DNA of 64,000 bases from Bacteriovoracaceae bacterium UBA3083 (GCA_002366565.1 DFBJ01000012.1:496001-560000), one strand, 5' to 3'; positions 34,507 to 43,643 are shown, numbered from the stretch's first letter. Made by a program: numbers and translations. Notes: a model not told the origin generated them from the letters alone.

Positions 34507-36546
34507 ATGAAGTTACAAAGCTACGCCCATGGACAATGGATTGAAGGAAAAACTGAAGGTGCTAAACTACTAGACGCCTCTAACGGTAATCTAATAGGGA
34601 CGGCCTGTTCTAAAGGTTTAGACTTTGGAGAGATGTTAGATTTTGGTAGAAGAATTGGTAATAAGAATCTTCGTTCTATGACATTTCATGAAAGAGCAAG
34701 AGCATTAAAAGCACTTGCACTACACCTGCTTGAGCATAAAGATAAATTCTACCAAGTTTCATTTCAAACTGGAGCGACAAAAGTAGATAGCTGGATTGAT
34801 ATTGAAGGTGGTATTGGAAACTTATTTGTATACTCTTCAAAGGGACGTAGAGAACTACCAAATGAGAAATTTCTTGTAGACGGCGCTCCTGAACATTTAA
34901 GTAAAGGTGGAACATTTCTAGGTCACCATATTTGGACTCCTAAGAGAGGTTGTGCTGTTCATATTAATGCATTCAACTTCCCTGTTTGGGGAATGCTAGA
35001 GAAAATAGCAGTAAATATTCTTGCGGGAATGCCTGCTATTGTTAAGCCAGCAACTGCAACAAGTTATTTAACAGAAGTTGTATTTAGAGAAATTATTGCA
35101 TCAAACATTCTTCCAGAAGGCTCACTTCAGCTAATATCAGGTAGTGCCTCAGGGATTCTAGATCATGCAACATCACAAGATGTTATTACGTTTACGGGAT
35201 CTGCATCTACAGGAAAAATGCTTAAATCTCACAAGAATATCCTTGAAAATAATATCCCATTCAATATGGAAGCTGATTCATTAAACGCATCAATCCTAGG
35301 TCCTGATGCAAAAGTAGGAACAGAAGAGTTTGATTTATTCGTAAAAGAAGTTTCTAGAGAAATGACAGTAAAGGCCGGGCAAAAGTGTACGGCAATTAGA
35401 AGAATTATCATTCCTAGAGATAGTGTTGAAGAAGTACAAAAAGCATTAATTGCAAGACTTGAGAAAGTTACAATTGGAGACCCAAGAGAGAAAGATGTTC
35501 GAATGGGACCTCTTGCAAGTATATCTCAAAAAGAAGAAGTTCTAGCTAAGATAGCTGAGCTTAGAAAAGATAGTGAATTATTATATGGTGGGGGTCTTCC
35601 TCAGAGTACTATCGGTGGAGACTTAGAGAAGGGTGCTTTTGTGTCTCCTACTCTCCTATTATGCAAAACTCCAATGACAACAAGTTCAGTTCACAATATA
35701 GAGGCCTTTGGTCCAGTGAGTACAATCCTACCTTATGATTCGACAGAAGAAGCAATTGAATTAAGTCATAAAGGTGAAGGTTCCCTAGTAAGTTCAATCG
35801 TTACAAACGATAATGAATTTGCAACTGAAGTTGTACTTGAGACGGCCTCTAGTCATGGTAGAGTTCTCGTTCTAAATAGACATTGTGCTAAAGAGTCTAC
35901 TGGACATGGATCTCCTATGCCTCAGTTAGTTCACGGAGGACCAGGTAGAGCTGGTGGTGGTGAAGAAATGGGCGGAATTAGAGGTGTTAATCACTATATG
36001 CAAAGAACTGCAATTCAAGGTCATCCAACAACTCTTACGGCCATTACAAATGTATTTCAACCAGGGAGTGAATTAAAAGAATCTGCAATTCATCCTTTTA
36101 GAAAACATTTTGAAGAAGTTCAAATTGGAGATACTCTAACAACTCATAAGAGAACAGTTACTGAAACAGATATAGTAAACTTCGCAAATGTTAGTTGGGA
36201 TCACTTCTACGCTCACACAGATGATACTTCATTAGAGGGAACAATTTTTGAAAGAAGATGTGCCCACGGTTATTTCGTAATATCTGCGGCGGCGGGACTA
36301 TTTGTTGATCCAGGTAAGGGTCCAGTTCTTGCAAACTATGGTTTAGATGAACTTAGATTTACTAAGCCAGTATATGTCGGATCAACAATTCAAGTACAAT
36401 TAACTTGTAAAGAAAAAATAGATCAAGAAGCTAGAGAGGGAGAAGACCCTCGTGGTGTAGTAAAATGGCAAGTAAATGTAATAGATGAAACGGGTGAAAC
36501 GGTTGCTTTAGCGACTATTCTCACTCTAGTGGCAAAGTTAAAATAA
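34507..36546 (+). CDS. paaZ: PaaZ-type bifunctional aldehyde dehydrogenase/MaoC hydratase
   Basis: A 679-residue fusion: aldehyde dehydrogenase (about 1-510) with HINAFNFPVWGMLEK, the Glu of FNMEADSLNAS (about 255) and the Cys of VKAGQKCTAIRR (about 294), followed by a MaoC hot-dog domain (about 530-670) with NVSWDHFYAHTD (catalytic Asp/His about 566-571) and ERRCAHGYFV. In phenylacetate catabolism PaaZ opens oxepin-CoA and oxidises the semialdehyde product. Catalytic residues are intact. No paaABCE, paaK or paaF-J lies in the window, so either the pathway is elsewhere or this copy acts on another CoA ring. Promoter region about 80 bases; single-gene unit. Confidence 0.9.
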   Translation: MKLQSYAHGQWIEGKTEGAKLLDASNGNLIGTACSKGLDFGEMLDFGRRIGNKNLRSMTFHERARALKALALHLLEHKDKFYQVSFQTGATKVDSWIDIEGGIGNLFVYSSKGRRELPNEKFLVDGAPEHLSKGGTFLGHHIWTPKRGCAVHINAFNFPVWGMLEKIAVNILAGMPAIVKPATATSYLTEVVFREIIASNILPEGSLQLISGSASGILDHATSQDVITFTGSASTGKMLKSHKNILENNIPFNMEADSLNASILGPDAKVGTEEFDLFVKEVSREMTVKAGQKCTAIRRIIIPRDSVEEVQKALIARLEKVTIGDPREKDVRMGPLASISQKEEVLAKIAELRKDSELLYGGGLPQSTIGGDLEKGAFVSPTLLLCKTPMTTSSVHNIEAFGPVSTILPYDSTEEAIELSHKGEGSLVSSIVTNDNEFATEVVLETASSHGRVLVLNRHCAKESTGHGSPMPQLVHGGPGRAGGGEEMGGIRGVNHYMQRTAIQGHPTTLTAITNVFQPGSELKESAIHPFRKHFEEVQIGDTLTTHKRTVTETDIVNFANVSWDHFYAHTDDTSLEGTIFERRCAHGYFVISAAAGLFVDPGKGPVLANYGLDELRFTKPVYVGSTIQVQLTCKEKIDQEAREGEDPRGVVKWQVNVIDETGETVALATILTLVAKLK

Positions 36547-36556
36547 TTAAGAAAAG

Positions 36557-36577
36557 TACCCCTCATTTTGAGGGGTA
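36557..36577. terminator. Bidirectional terminator
   Basis: TACCCCTC, loop ATTTT, GAGGGGTA: perfect 8-base stem between paaZ and the convergent HEGGH gene, with A-rich and T-rich flanks. Confidence 0.8.
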
Positions 36578-36583
36578 TATATT

Positions 36584-37795
36584 TTAGAAAGTAAGTTCTA
36601 AACCAAAGTCAATTCTATCTTCCTTAAACTGATATCCGTCAGTACTATACTCAAATTCTTTTTTTCCAAGCTTTAATTTTAACTGACTACTTTCATGTAA
36701 GAAACTTAGTGGTCTATTCTTTGAGTATGTTGCGCCAAAGAACTCTTCTGTAATTGAAGTATTAGAACCCATAGTCCAACTCTCATACTCATAAGTCACC
36801 TCATAAGTCTCTTCAAACGATAAGTTAAAATCAAATTTAGTCCCAAGAGAAAAACCTCTCTCTTTCTTATCAATTGAATTAAAATTCAATTGCTCATAAG
36901 CAATACCAACACCAGCATTTACATCAAACTGTATTTGCTCATTAATGTTATAAATTAATCCATAACTAGCTTGCCATGAACTTACCTTACTTCTAACTAT
37001 ATCTAAAATTTTGTTATGATCATAACTTAAGTATTCCTGTGATGTTTTAATTTGCCATCTAAGATCTTGCTCACCACCTAGGTAGAGATAGATATTATCG
37101 ACGATTAAATTTAACTCCTTTTTAAGAAGATCAAACTCAATGATTGGCACACTTTCGATATCACTTCTTTTATCAACTAGAGGAATCACTACATTTGTAT
37201 TAAACCACTTATAAACCTTTTCACTTTCAAGCCCATAACCTTTAGCTATCTGCTCTTCATTAAGGCTATATTTAAAAGCTACAACATTATATTCTTTATC
37301 TTCTATTTTAATTTGCCCAGGGCTAACGGTAAAATCACTCATCATCGTGTACCCATCACCTGATGACTCTAAATCTGCCCAACCTTCAACAAAACTATTA
37401 CTATGTCCTTCGAATAGATAAGAGAGACCAACGGTAGGTAGATACATAGGTCCAATAGTTGCACTAGCAACAGAGTGACCACCCTCGTGATCGTGAGCAT
37501 AACCTCCGACTTGAAATAATCCTAAAGAATATGCTCCACTATGAAATGGTGGGGCATTCTCTATTCCCATCTGAATCACTTCAGTTTCTTCATTATTATG
37601 TAATTGAAGCTGAGCTCCATCCCTATCAAAAATCATGTACCAGAGAATATGAGTTGCTCCTATGACAGTCTGGACGGCTCCGACTGTTGCATTATCAAAT
37701 AAGTGAACAACTTTCTTAGCTGTATTACTTTTTTGATCAGCGAAAGAATTTAAAGGCAGCAGTGTAATTAATAATGATAACATTAAGTATTTCAT
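36584..37795 (-). CDS. Exported protein with HEGGH motif and C-terminal barrel-like domain
   Basis: A 403-residue protein with signal peptide KYLMLSLLITLLPLNSFA. Near residue 103 it reads HDHEGGHSVASATIGPMYLP, which contains an HExxH zinc-ligand pattern followed by the GPxYLPxVG motif seen after HExxH in several envelope proteins; a third ligand could not be fixed. The C-terminal part, from about 230, alternates hydrophobic and polar residues and ends in GLELTF with a terminal Phe, as in outer-membrane beta barrels. An outer-membrane metal-binding or protease-like protein is possible. GGGAG lies before the ATG. Confidence 0.72.
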   Translation of the reverse strand: MKYLMLSLLITLLPLNSFADQKSNTAKKVVHLFDNATVGAVQTVIGATHILWYMIFDRDGAQLQLHNNEETEVIQMGIENAPPFHSGAYSLGLFQVGGYAHDHEGGHSVASATIGPMYLPTVGLSYLFEGHSNSFVEGWADLESSGDGYTMMSDFTVSPGQIKIEDKEYNVVAFKYSLNEEQIAKGYGLESEKVYKWFNTNVVIPLVDKRSDIESVPIIEFDLLKKELNLIVDNIYLYLGGEQDLRWQIKTSQEYLSYDHNKILDIVRSKVSSWQASYGLIYNINEQIQFDVNAGVGIAYEQLNFNSIDKKERGFSLGTKFDFNLSFEETYEVTYEYESWTMGSNTSITEEFFGATYSKNRPLSFLHESSQLKLKLGKKEFEYSTDGYQFKEDRIDFGLELTF

Positions 37796-38150
37796 GATTC
37801 TCCCATTTGTTTGTACTACTAAACAAGCAAATTTGAGGCCATAAAATATCTGTAATATTAAGCAGTTAAAAAATATAAGCTCGCGTAAAAATCATGCACC
37901 TGTATAAATAGTTAACAGAATGTACCTAAAATAGAATGATAGACAGAATTCAAGGGCCAACCCATCTCCAAAAGTCTTCGTATAAAGATATTAACTCTTC
38001 CCTAATGGCAAATTAACGCACAACTAGAAATAAAAGATGTTTCATTAATCCACTATTCATTGACGAAATGAGAAGCTGGCCCTAGTCTAATATTTTCAAA
38101 ATTATATATATTACATATTTGTAATATAACTTAATTTACAGGAACTTATA
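37796..38150. other. 355-base intergenic region before the olefin operon
   Basis: No gene is visible. The gap holds a long-range complementary pair AGGGCCA (37953-37959) / TGGCCCT (38077-38083) that could close a roughly 130-base RNA, and the palindromic operator of the GbsR-type regulator at 38107-38128. Confidence 0.55.
38107..38128. promoter_or_regulatory. Palindromic operator of the GbsR/MarR regulator
   Basis: TATATTACA-TATT-TGTAATATA: a perfect dyad with 9-base arms, ending 22 bases before the ATG of the regulator. Size, symmetry and position fit a MarR/GbsR dimer site that represses the whole downstream operon. Confidence 0.65.
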
Positions 38151-38810
38151 ATGGATAATGGCCAAATTATAGAGCAAGCTTTGTTAGATGAGCTACCTGC
38201 CTTTGAGAACTTTCTTAACAGGATTGGTTTTAAAAGAATAGAAGGTTCAGTTTATGGACTTCTTGTTCTATCTCCTAACCCATTAACAAGTGTCGAAATT
38301 GAAAATACATTACAACTCTCTCAACCTGCAGTTTCAAATGCATTGAAAGTACTCACGCACTACGGAGCAGTAATATCTAGAGATACTAAAAGAGAAGGTC
38401 TAGATCGTCGTATAAAAGTTCACAGCGTAAAAGAAGACAGTCTCTCAATTGTAGCTAGCGTTTTTAGAAAAAGAGAACAAGAAACAATTCAAGACTTTAA
38501 GCAAATGGCGATTAGACTTGAGAAGATATCAAGGGACCTATCATCGGAGAATGACCCTAGAAATAAGAGACTCAAATCAATTGTATCAACATGTGAAATT
38601 GCAGAGAGTGTCATAAGCTTTGTTGTTGAATTAACAAAGAGCAAGCTTCCAGAAGAATATCCACAAGTAATTAAACAACTCCCAAGGACATTACAACTGC
38701 TAACAAGTGGAGTTGTTCCTATGGCGAATTTAACAGATCAAGTCAAGAAAAGTTTAACAAGTAAATTAAAAGGTGGTCTTGAGAGACTATCAGGAGAAGT
38801 GACAAAATGA
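38151..38810 (+). CDS. GbsR/MarR family transcriptional regulator
   Basis: A 219-residue protein with an N-terminal winged helix typical of GbsR: RIEGSVYGLLVLSPNPLTSVEIENTLQLSQPAVSNALKVLTHYGAV (about 30-80), with the wing KREGLDRRIKV and a C-terminal helical dimerisation/ligand region. It heads the operon of ketoacyl synthase, ACP, FAD oxidoreductase and OleABCD; its stop overlaps the ketoacyl synthase ATG by four bases. The palindrome in its promoter suggests that it represses itself and the pathway in response to a lipid or precursor; the ligand is unknown. Confidence 0.88.
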   Translation: MDNGQIIEQALLDELPAFENFLNRIGFKRIEGSVYGLLVLSPNPLTSVEIENTLQLSQPAVSNALKVLTHYGAVISRDTKREGLDRRIKVHSVKEDSLSIVASVFRKREQETIQDFKQMAIRLEKISRDLSSENDPRNKRLKSIVSTCEIAESVISFVVELTKSKLPEEYPQVIKQLPRTLQLLTSGVVPMANLTDQVKKSLTSKLKGGLERLSGEVTK

Positions 38811-40036
38811 AGCATAGAATTGTCATCACAGGTATCGGGCTAACAGCTCCAAATGGAAATAACCTAGAAGAGTTCAGAACTGCCCTCCTTGAAGGTAAGT
38901 CTGGTATTACTCATACAGAAGTAAGGCACATGGGAATCAAGGCCGCAGGACTTTGTGATTTCGATGAGTCTAAGTACCAGTCACGTAAGACGAGAAAGAG
39001 AGGAACGAGAGTTGGAGCAATATCTATCTATTGTGCTAATGAGTCGATTGTTAATTCAAAACTAGACTGGGAAAATATAGATAAAGACAGAGTTGGTGTC
39101 TATCTTGGAATCACTGAACACGGAAACGTAGAAACAGAAAATGAAATCCATGATCTATATCAAAATGATCTAAATACAGAGTTTTGGTCTCATCATCACA
39201 ACCCTAGAACTGTTGCAAATAACCCTGCTGGTGAAGTAACTCTGAATCTAAGTATTACAGGCCCGCACTACACTATTGGTGCCGCTTGTGCTGCTGGTAA
39301 TTTAGGAATTATTCAAGCTTGTCAGATGCTTCAACTCGAAGAAGTAGATGTTGCTCTTGCGGGTGGAGTAAGTGAGTCACCTCAAACTTTTGGAATATTT
39401 GCCGCATTTGCAGCTCAAGGTGCTCTAGGTGAACACGAAGACCCTACCCTAGCAACACGTCCATTGGATATCGATAGAAACGGTATTGTAATCTCTGAAG
39501 GCGGAGCTATTTATACTCTTGAAAGATTAGATGACGCAATTAAGAGAGACGCAGATATTATAGCTGAAGTTGTAGGCTTCCATTCTAATAGTGATGCGAG
39601 TGATTTTGTTCTTCCTAATACGGAAAGACAAATTCAGTGTATGAACAAAGCAATAGAAAAAGCAGGATTAAAAGTAGATGACATAGACATCGTAAGTCTT
39701 CATGCTACTGGAACAAAAATGGGAGATATCCAAGAGTGTGAAGCTGTTAGCCAAGTTTTTGGTTATAGCGAGAATACACATATCAACTGTGCAAAAGGAT
39801 TTATTGGCCATGCTATGGGTGCAGCAGGTGCTCTTGAGCTTGCAGGGAACATTCCGAGCTTCAAAGATGGTTATATACACCCATGTAAAAAGATCGAAAA
39901 TATTGACCCAAAGTGTGACCTAAAGAATTTAGTTAATGGAGAAAAAGTAGAGAAAGAAGTCAACTACATCCTTAACAACTCTTTTGGAATGCTTGGGATA
40001 AACTCATCATTAATAGTTAAAAAATATACCCATTAG
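38807..40036 (+). CDS. Beta-ketoacyl-ACP synthase II-type (pathway-specific)
   Basis: A 409-residue KAS II-type condensing enzyme. The catalytic triad is present: Cys near 161 in GAACAAGNLG, His near 298 in HATGTKMGD and His near 335 in GHAMGAAGALEL. It should condense malonyl-ACP with acyl-ACP. It is encoded between a GbsR regulator (four-base overlap) and a dedicated ACP (ten-base gap), so it is unlikely to be the housekeeping FabF, and more likely builds a special acyl chain for the downstream Ole enzymes or for the FAD oxidoreductase. Confidence 0.88.
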   Translation: MKHRIVITGIGLTAPNGNNLEEFRTALLEGKSGITHTEVRHMGIKAAGLCDFDESKYQSRKTRKRGTRVGAISIYCANESIVNSKLDWENIDKDRVGVYLGITEHGNVETENEIHDLYQNDLNTEFWSHHHNPRTVANNPAGEVTLNLSITGPHYTIGAACAAGNLGIIQACQMLQLEEVDVALAGGVSESPQTFGIFAAFAAQGALGEHEDPTLATRPLDIDRNGIVISEGGAIYTLERLDDAIKRDADIIAEVVGFHSNSDASDFVLPNTERQIQCMNKAIEKAGLKVDDIDIVSLHATGTKMGDIQECEAVSQVFGYSENTHINCAKGFIGHAMGAAGALELAGNIPSFKDGYIHPCKKIENIDPKCDLKNLVNGEKVEKEVNYILNNSFGMLGINSSLIVKKYTH

Positions 40037-40046
40037 GAGGATCACA

Positions 40047-40301
40047 ATGGAAAAAGAACTAGTAAGAGAACATGTACTAAATATTATTGCTGACGTTGCA
40101 CTAGATGACGACGTTACAACAATTGACGATGCTGTAGCACTAAGAGACCAATTAGATCTAGACTCTATGGACTTCTTAGACATCGTAATGGAACTCAAGA
40201 AAAGACATAAGATTGAGGTTCCTCAAGAAGATTATCCACAATTAGCAAGCATGAATAGTTGTGTAGAATACCTAACACCAAAGTTTGCAGCACACGCATA
40301 A
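40047..40301 (+). CDS. Acyl carrier protein (pathway-specific)
   Basis: An 84-residue acidic helical protein with the phosphopantetheine site DLDSMDFLD, Ser40. The usual DSL reads DSM. AGGAGG lies eight bases before the ATG. Compared with typical AcpP (about 78 residues) it has a longer C-terminus. It lies between the ketoacyl synthase and the FAD oxidoreductase and should carry the acyl chain of this pathway. Confidence 0.9.
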   Translation: MEKELVREHVLNIIADVALDDDVTTIDDAVALRDQLDLDSMDFLDIVMELKKRHKIEVPQEDYPQLASMNSCVEYLTPKFAAHA

Positions 40302-40310
40302 TTGATTTAA

Positions 40311-40331
40311 AGGCCACTTTCATAGTGGCCT
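40311..40331 (+). terminator. Intra-operonic hairpin (possible attenuator)
   Basis: AGGCCACT, loop TTCAT, AGTGGCCT: a perfect 8-base stem followed by ATTCTTTTA, in the 52-base gap between acp and the FAD oxidoreductase gene. It could terminate part of the transcripts, giving more synthase and ACP than Ole enzymes. Confidence 0.6.
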
Positions 40332-40353
40332 ATTCTTTTAGGAAGATGTTTAG

Positions 40354-41733
40354 ATGGAAAAGTACGACGTTATAATAATTGGAGCAGGAATGAGTGGAAT
40401 GGCAGCTGCCATACGACTTGCAATGTTCGATAAAAAAGTTCTACTCCTAGAAAAACATGTCATTACAGGTGGCCTAAATAGTTATTACAAAAGAGCAAAA
40501 AGAGACTTCGACGTCGGTCTACATGCTCTGACAAACTATATGGAAAAGGGAGAAAAAAGAAAGCCTCTCTCAAAGCTTTTAAAACAATTAAGAGTTCCAT
40601 ATGATGACTTAAAGCTTTCACCGCAAAGACATTCCAAAATACTTTTTCCAGAAAAGTCACTTACATTCACAAATGACTTGAATGACTTTGCTCAAGAGAT
40701 AGCGGACAATTTTCCTGACCAAGTAGATGGATTTAATAAACTTGTATCTCACATCACAGATTTCAGTGAAACAGCATTAGATAATGAACATATTCTAGCA
40801 AAAGATGTTGTTAGAAAATATATAACCAATGAAGAATTACTAGAAATGATATTTTGTCCCCTATTGATCTATGGATCAGCTTGGGAAAATGACATGGACT
40901 TCTCTCAATTTGTAATCATGTTCAAAAGTATTTACATCGAAGGTTTTTCAAGACCTGAAGGTGGAGTTAGGACGATTATAGATATCTTATTAAAGAAACT
41001 TGAAGCTTTAGGCCAAGAGATTCGCTTTAGAAGTGAAGTTCAAAGTATTGAAACAGCAAATGGGAAAGTTGCAGGTGTTAGATTAAAGAATGGGGACTTC
41101 TTACAAGCAGATAAAGTTATCTCAAGTATGGGTTATCCTGAAACACTTAGCGTAGTTAGCGGTATAGCCCCTAAACAAAAGCCAGCAGTTGGAAAAATGA
41201 CTTTCTGTGAGAGTATTCTAGTCCTTGATAAGAAACCTAAAGACCTTGGACTTGATAGCACGATTATTTTCTATAACGATAGACCAAAGTACTTATACCG
41301 AGAACCAAAAGAACTATACGACCCTAAGTCAGCAGTGATTTGTTTTCCAAATAACTTCACTCATGATGACTTTGATGAAGGTTGGGTTCGTATTACAAAT
41401 ATGGCAAACTTTGATCTTTGGAATAAATTAGAGAGACCAGAGTATAAAGAGAAGAAGGAAGAGGTTTTTAAAGATGCCTGTTCATTAACAAAGAAGTTAA
41501 TACCTTCTTGGGACGAAGAAGTTGTCTTTAAAGATATCTTCTCACCTACTACCATAAAGAAATACACAGGGCACTTTGGCGGTACAGTGTACGGATCAAC
41601 AGATAAAAGTCGAGACGGTTCTACTGAAGTACCTGGACTTTACCTTTGTGGAACAGATCAAGGATTTCTTGGAATTGTTGGCTCTATGTTATCTGGGATA
41701 TCAATGGCCAACCTATATGGATTAATGGATTAA
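40354..41733 (+). CDS. CrtI-like NAD(P)/FAD-dependent oxidoreductase
   Basis: A 459-residue flavoprotein of the phytoene desaturase/retinol saturase type: the FAD-binding IIGAGMSGMAAAIRLAMFDKKVLLLE at the N-terminus, GGLNSYYKRAKRDFDVGLHAL, and the C-terminal PGLYLCGTDQGFLGIVGSMLSGI FAD-contact motif. Family members desaturate, saturate or isomerise polyenes. Its place between a dedicated acyl carrier protein and oleA (four bases away) points to action on the acyl chain or its product. A paralogue heads the fabG-fabZ operon at 51.4-52.8 kb. GGAAGAT precedes the ATG. Confidence 0.87.
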   Translation: MEKYDVIIIGAGMSGMAAAIRLAMFDKKVLLLEKHVITGGLNSYYKRAKRDFDVGLHALTNYMEKGEKRKPLSKLLKQLRVPYDDLKLSPQRHSKILFPEKSLTFTNDLNDFAQEIADNFPDQVDGFNKLVSHITDFSETALDNEHILAKDVVRKYITNEELLEMIFCPLLIYGSAWENDMDFSQFVIMFKSIYIEGFSRPEGGVRTIIDILLKKLEALGQEIRFRSEVQSIETANGKVAGVRLKNGDFLQADKVISSMGYPETLSVVSGIAPKQKPAVGKMTFCESILVLDKKPKDLGLDSTIIFYNDRPKYLYREPKELYDPKSAVICFPNNFTHDDFDEGWVRITNMANFDLWNKLERPEYKEKKEEVFKDACSLTKKLIPSWDEEVVFKDIFSPTTIKKYTGHFGGTVYGSTDKSRDGSTEVPGLYLCGTDQGFLGIVGSMLSGISMANLYGLMD

Positions 41734-41737
41734 AAAT

Positions 41738-42769
41738 ATGAAATATGAAAATGTAGCAATACACAGTTTTGATTACCTAGAGCCTGATGAGTTTCTAACA
41801 TCAGACGACATTGAATCAAAGCTCTCACCTGTATACAAAAGACTCAATCTTCCATCAGGAAGACTAGAACTTATGACAGGAATTAAATCAAGAGGAATTT
41901 GGCCAAATGGAACGAGACCAAGTGACTTGTCTACACAGTCAGCTCAAAAACTCCTCTCTAAGTCCAATGTAGATAAATCAGAGATAGGCCTACTAATTCA
42001 TGCAAGTGTTTGTAGAGATTTTTTAGAACCATCAACTGCATCAGTTGTTCACCACAATTTAGAATTAAATGAAGACGCCATGATTTATGATCTATCTAAC
42101 GCATGCTTGGGTGTTGTAAACGCAATGTCTATGGCCGCGAATATGATTGAACTAGGTCAGATAAAGTATGCTTTAATAGTTTCTGGTGAGAATGGAGGAC
42201 CTCTCTTAACTCAAACCATTGATCATTTGAACACAGATTCAACTCTAACGAGAAAATCAATTAAAAAGTACATTGCAAACTTAACAATTGGTTCAGCTTC
42301 AGTAGCATACTTACTTTGCCATAAAGACTTAGCCCCTGATGCCCCAAGAATAATAGGAGGCGCTGTCTGTACTGATTCAAGTGCAAATATTCTATGTCAA
42401 GGAGATGGAGACACGACTTCTTTAATGATGGAAACAGACTCGGAAGAGTTATTAAAGCACGGACTAGAACTAGCGAAGAAGAATTGGAATAAAACAAAAG
42501 AAGCACTTGGCTGGAATAACTCTGATGTTGATTGGGTCATTGGACATCAGGTAGGAACAGCTCATGAGACACTCACAATGAAGGCGATGGAATTAAGTCA
42601 GCACAAAACTTATACAACATATGAAACATTAGGAAATACTGGTTCTGCAGCATTACCTATTACACTAGCAAAATTAAAAGAAACAAATAAAATTCAAAAG
42701 GGTGAGAAAATTGCTCTATTAGGCATTGGAAGTGGTTTAACTTCTATTATGTTAGGAGTTGAATGGTGA
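41738..42769 (+). CDS. oleA: OleA, head-to-head acyl-CoA condensing thiolase-fold enzyme
   Basis: A 343-residue KAS III-fold enzyme. Cys123 (SNACLGVVNAM), His270 (VIGHQVGTAHE) and Asn300 (LGNTGSAALP) form the triad, and Glu97 in VCRDFLEPSTA is 26 residues before the Cys, the same spacing as Glu117 and Cys143 of Xanthomonas OleA, the residue that marks Claisen head-to-head condensation. OleA joins two fatty acyl-CoA into a 2-alkyl-3-ketoacid. It is followed immediately by oleB (seven-base overlap), so the assignment is firm. Confidence 0.95.
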   Translation: MKYENVAIHSFDYLEPDEFLTSDDIESKLSPVYKRLNLPSGRLELMTGIKSRGIWPNGTRPSDLSTQSAQKLLSKSNVDKSEIGLLIHASVCRDFLEPSTASVVHHNLELNEDAMIYDLSNACLGVVNAMSMAANMIELGQIKYALIVSGENGGPLLTQTIDHLNTDSTLTRKSIKKYIANLTIGSASVAYLLCHKDLAPDAPRIIGGAVCTDSSANILCQGDGDTTSLMMETDSEELLKHGLELAKKNWNKTKEALGWNNSDVDWVIGHQVGTAHETLTMKAMELSQHKTYTTYETLGNTGSAALPITLAKLKETNKIQKGEKIALLGIGSGLTSIMLGVEW

Positions 42770-43641
42770 AAGCAATAACAATACCAAGTAATTTAAAATC
42801 AGAGTATCCATTTACTCCAAAAACACTCACTCTAAAGTCAGGTCACAAATTATCATATATTGATGAAGGGACAGGACCCGTTGTAATTATGGCCCATGGA
42901 AACCCTACTTGGTCATTTTATTATAGAAATGTAATCAAGAAGCTAAAAAATAACTTCCGAGTAATTGTTCCAGATCATATCGGTTGTGGCCTATCAGATA
43001 AACCACAAGATTATGATTACACACTTAAGAATCATATCGATAATCTTGAAGAGTTAACTCAATCATTAAATATTAAAGACTTTAATATTATTGTTCACGA
43101 CTGGGGTGGAGCAATTGGTATGGGTCTAGCGACAAGATACCCTGAAAACTTAAAAAAAGCAGTCATATTAAATACTGCTGCTTTTACTTCAGATCTAATT
43201 CCAAAAACAATTAATATTTGTAAAAATCCTATCTTTGGTGAATGGCTTGTCAGAAAGTTTAATGCTTTTGCATGGCCTGCAACATTTATGGCAACCAATG
43301 TGGGATTAAGTAAAGAAGCAAAGCAAGGCTACCTACTTCCATATAATAACTATAAGAATAGAATTGCCACAGCAAGATTTGTAAAAGATATTCCCATGAC
43401 AAGTACACATCCAACTTGGAATACTCTTAAAGATATTGAAAATAAACTTCAATCTCTAGATTGTCCAAAGCTTATCCTCTGGGGGGAGAAAGACTTTTGT
43501 TTCAATATGAACTTCTATAACCGATGGGTTGAAATTTTCCCAAAGGCTTCTAAGAAAGTATTTAAGAATGCTGGACACTATGTTCTTGAAGATGCCAGAG
43601 ATGAAATCAACGAAGATATTTTAAACTTCCTAAGTGAGTAA
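42763..43641 (+). CDS. oleB: OleB, beta-lactone decarboxylase
   Basis: A 292-residue alpha/beta hydrolase of haloalkane dehalogenase type: HGNPTWSFYYRNV (oxyanion), nucleophile Asp113 in VHDWGGAIGM, ILWGEKDFCFN with the acid region and the final His in NAGHYVLEDA. OleB decarboxylates the beta-lactone made by OleC to the cis-olefin. In some bacteria it is fused to OleC; here it is separate, two bases before oleC. Confidence 0.93.
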   Translation: MVKAITIPSNLKSEYPFTPKTLTLKSGHKLSYIDEGTGPVVIMAHGNPTWSFYYRNVIKKLKNNFRVIVPDHIGCGLSDKPQDYDYTLKNHIDNLEELTQSLNIKDFNIIVHDWGGAIGMGLATRYPENLKKAVILNTAAFTSDLIPKTINICKNPIFGEWLVRKFNAFAWPATFMATNVGLSKEAKQGYLLPYNNYKNRIATARFVKDIPMTSTHPTWNTLKDIENKLQSLDCPKLILWGEKDFCFNMNFYNRWVEIFPKASKKVFKNAGHYVLEDARDEINEDILNFLSE

Positions 43642-43643
43642 CT

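Noticed and set aside
38807..40301. KAS II and ACP as the housekeeping fatty acid cluster
   Set aside because: The usual neighbours fabD, fabG, fabH or plsX are not adjacent, and the genes are locked in an operon with a GbsR regulator and oleABCD, so a dedicated role is more likely, though not proved.
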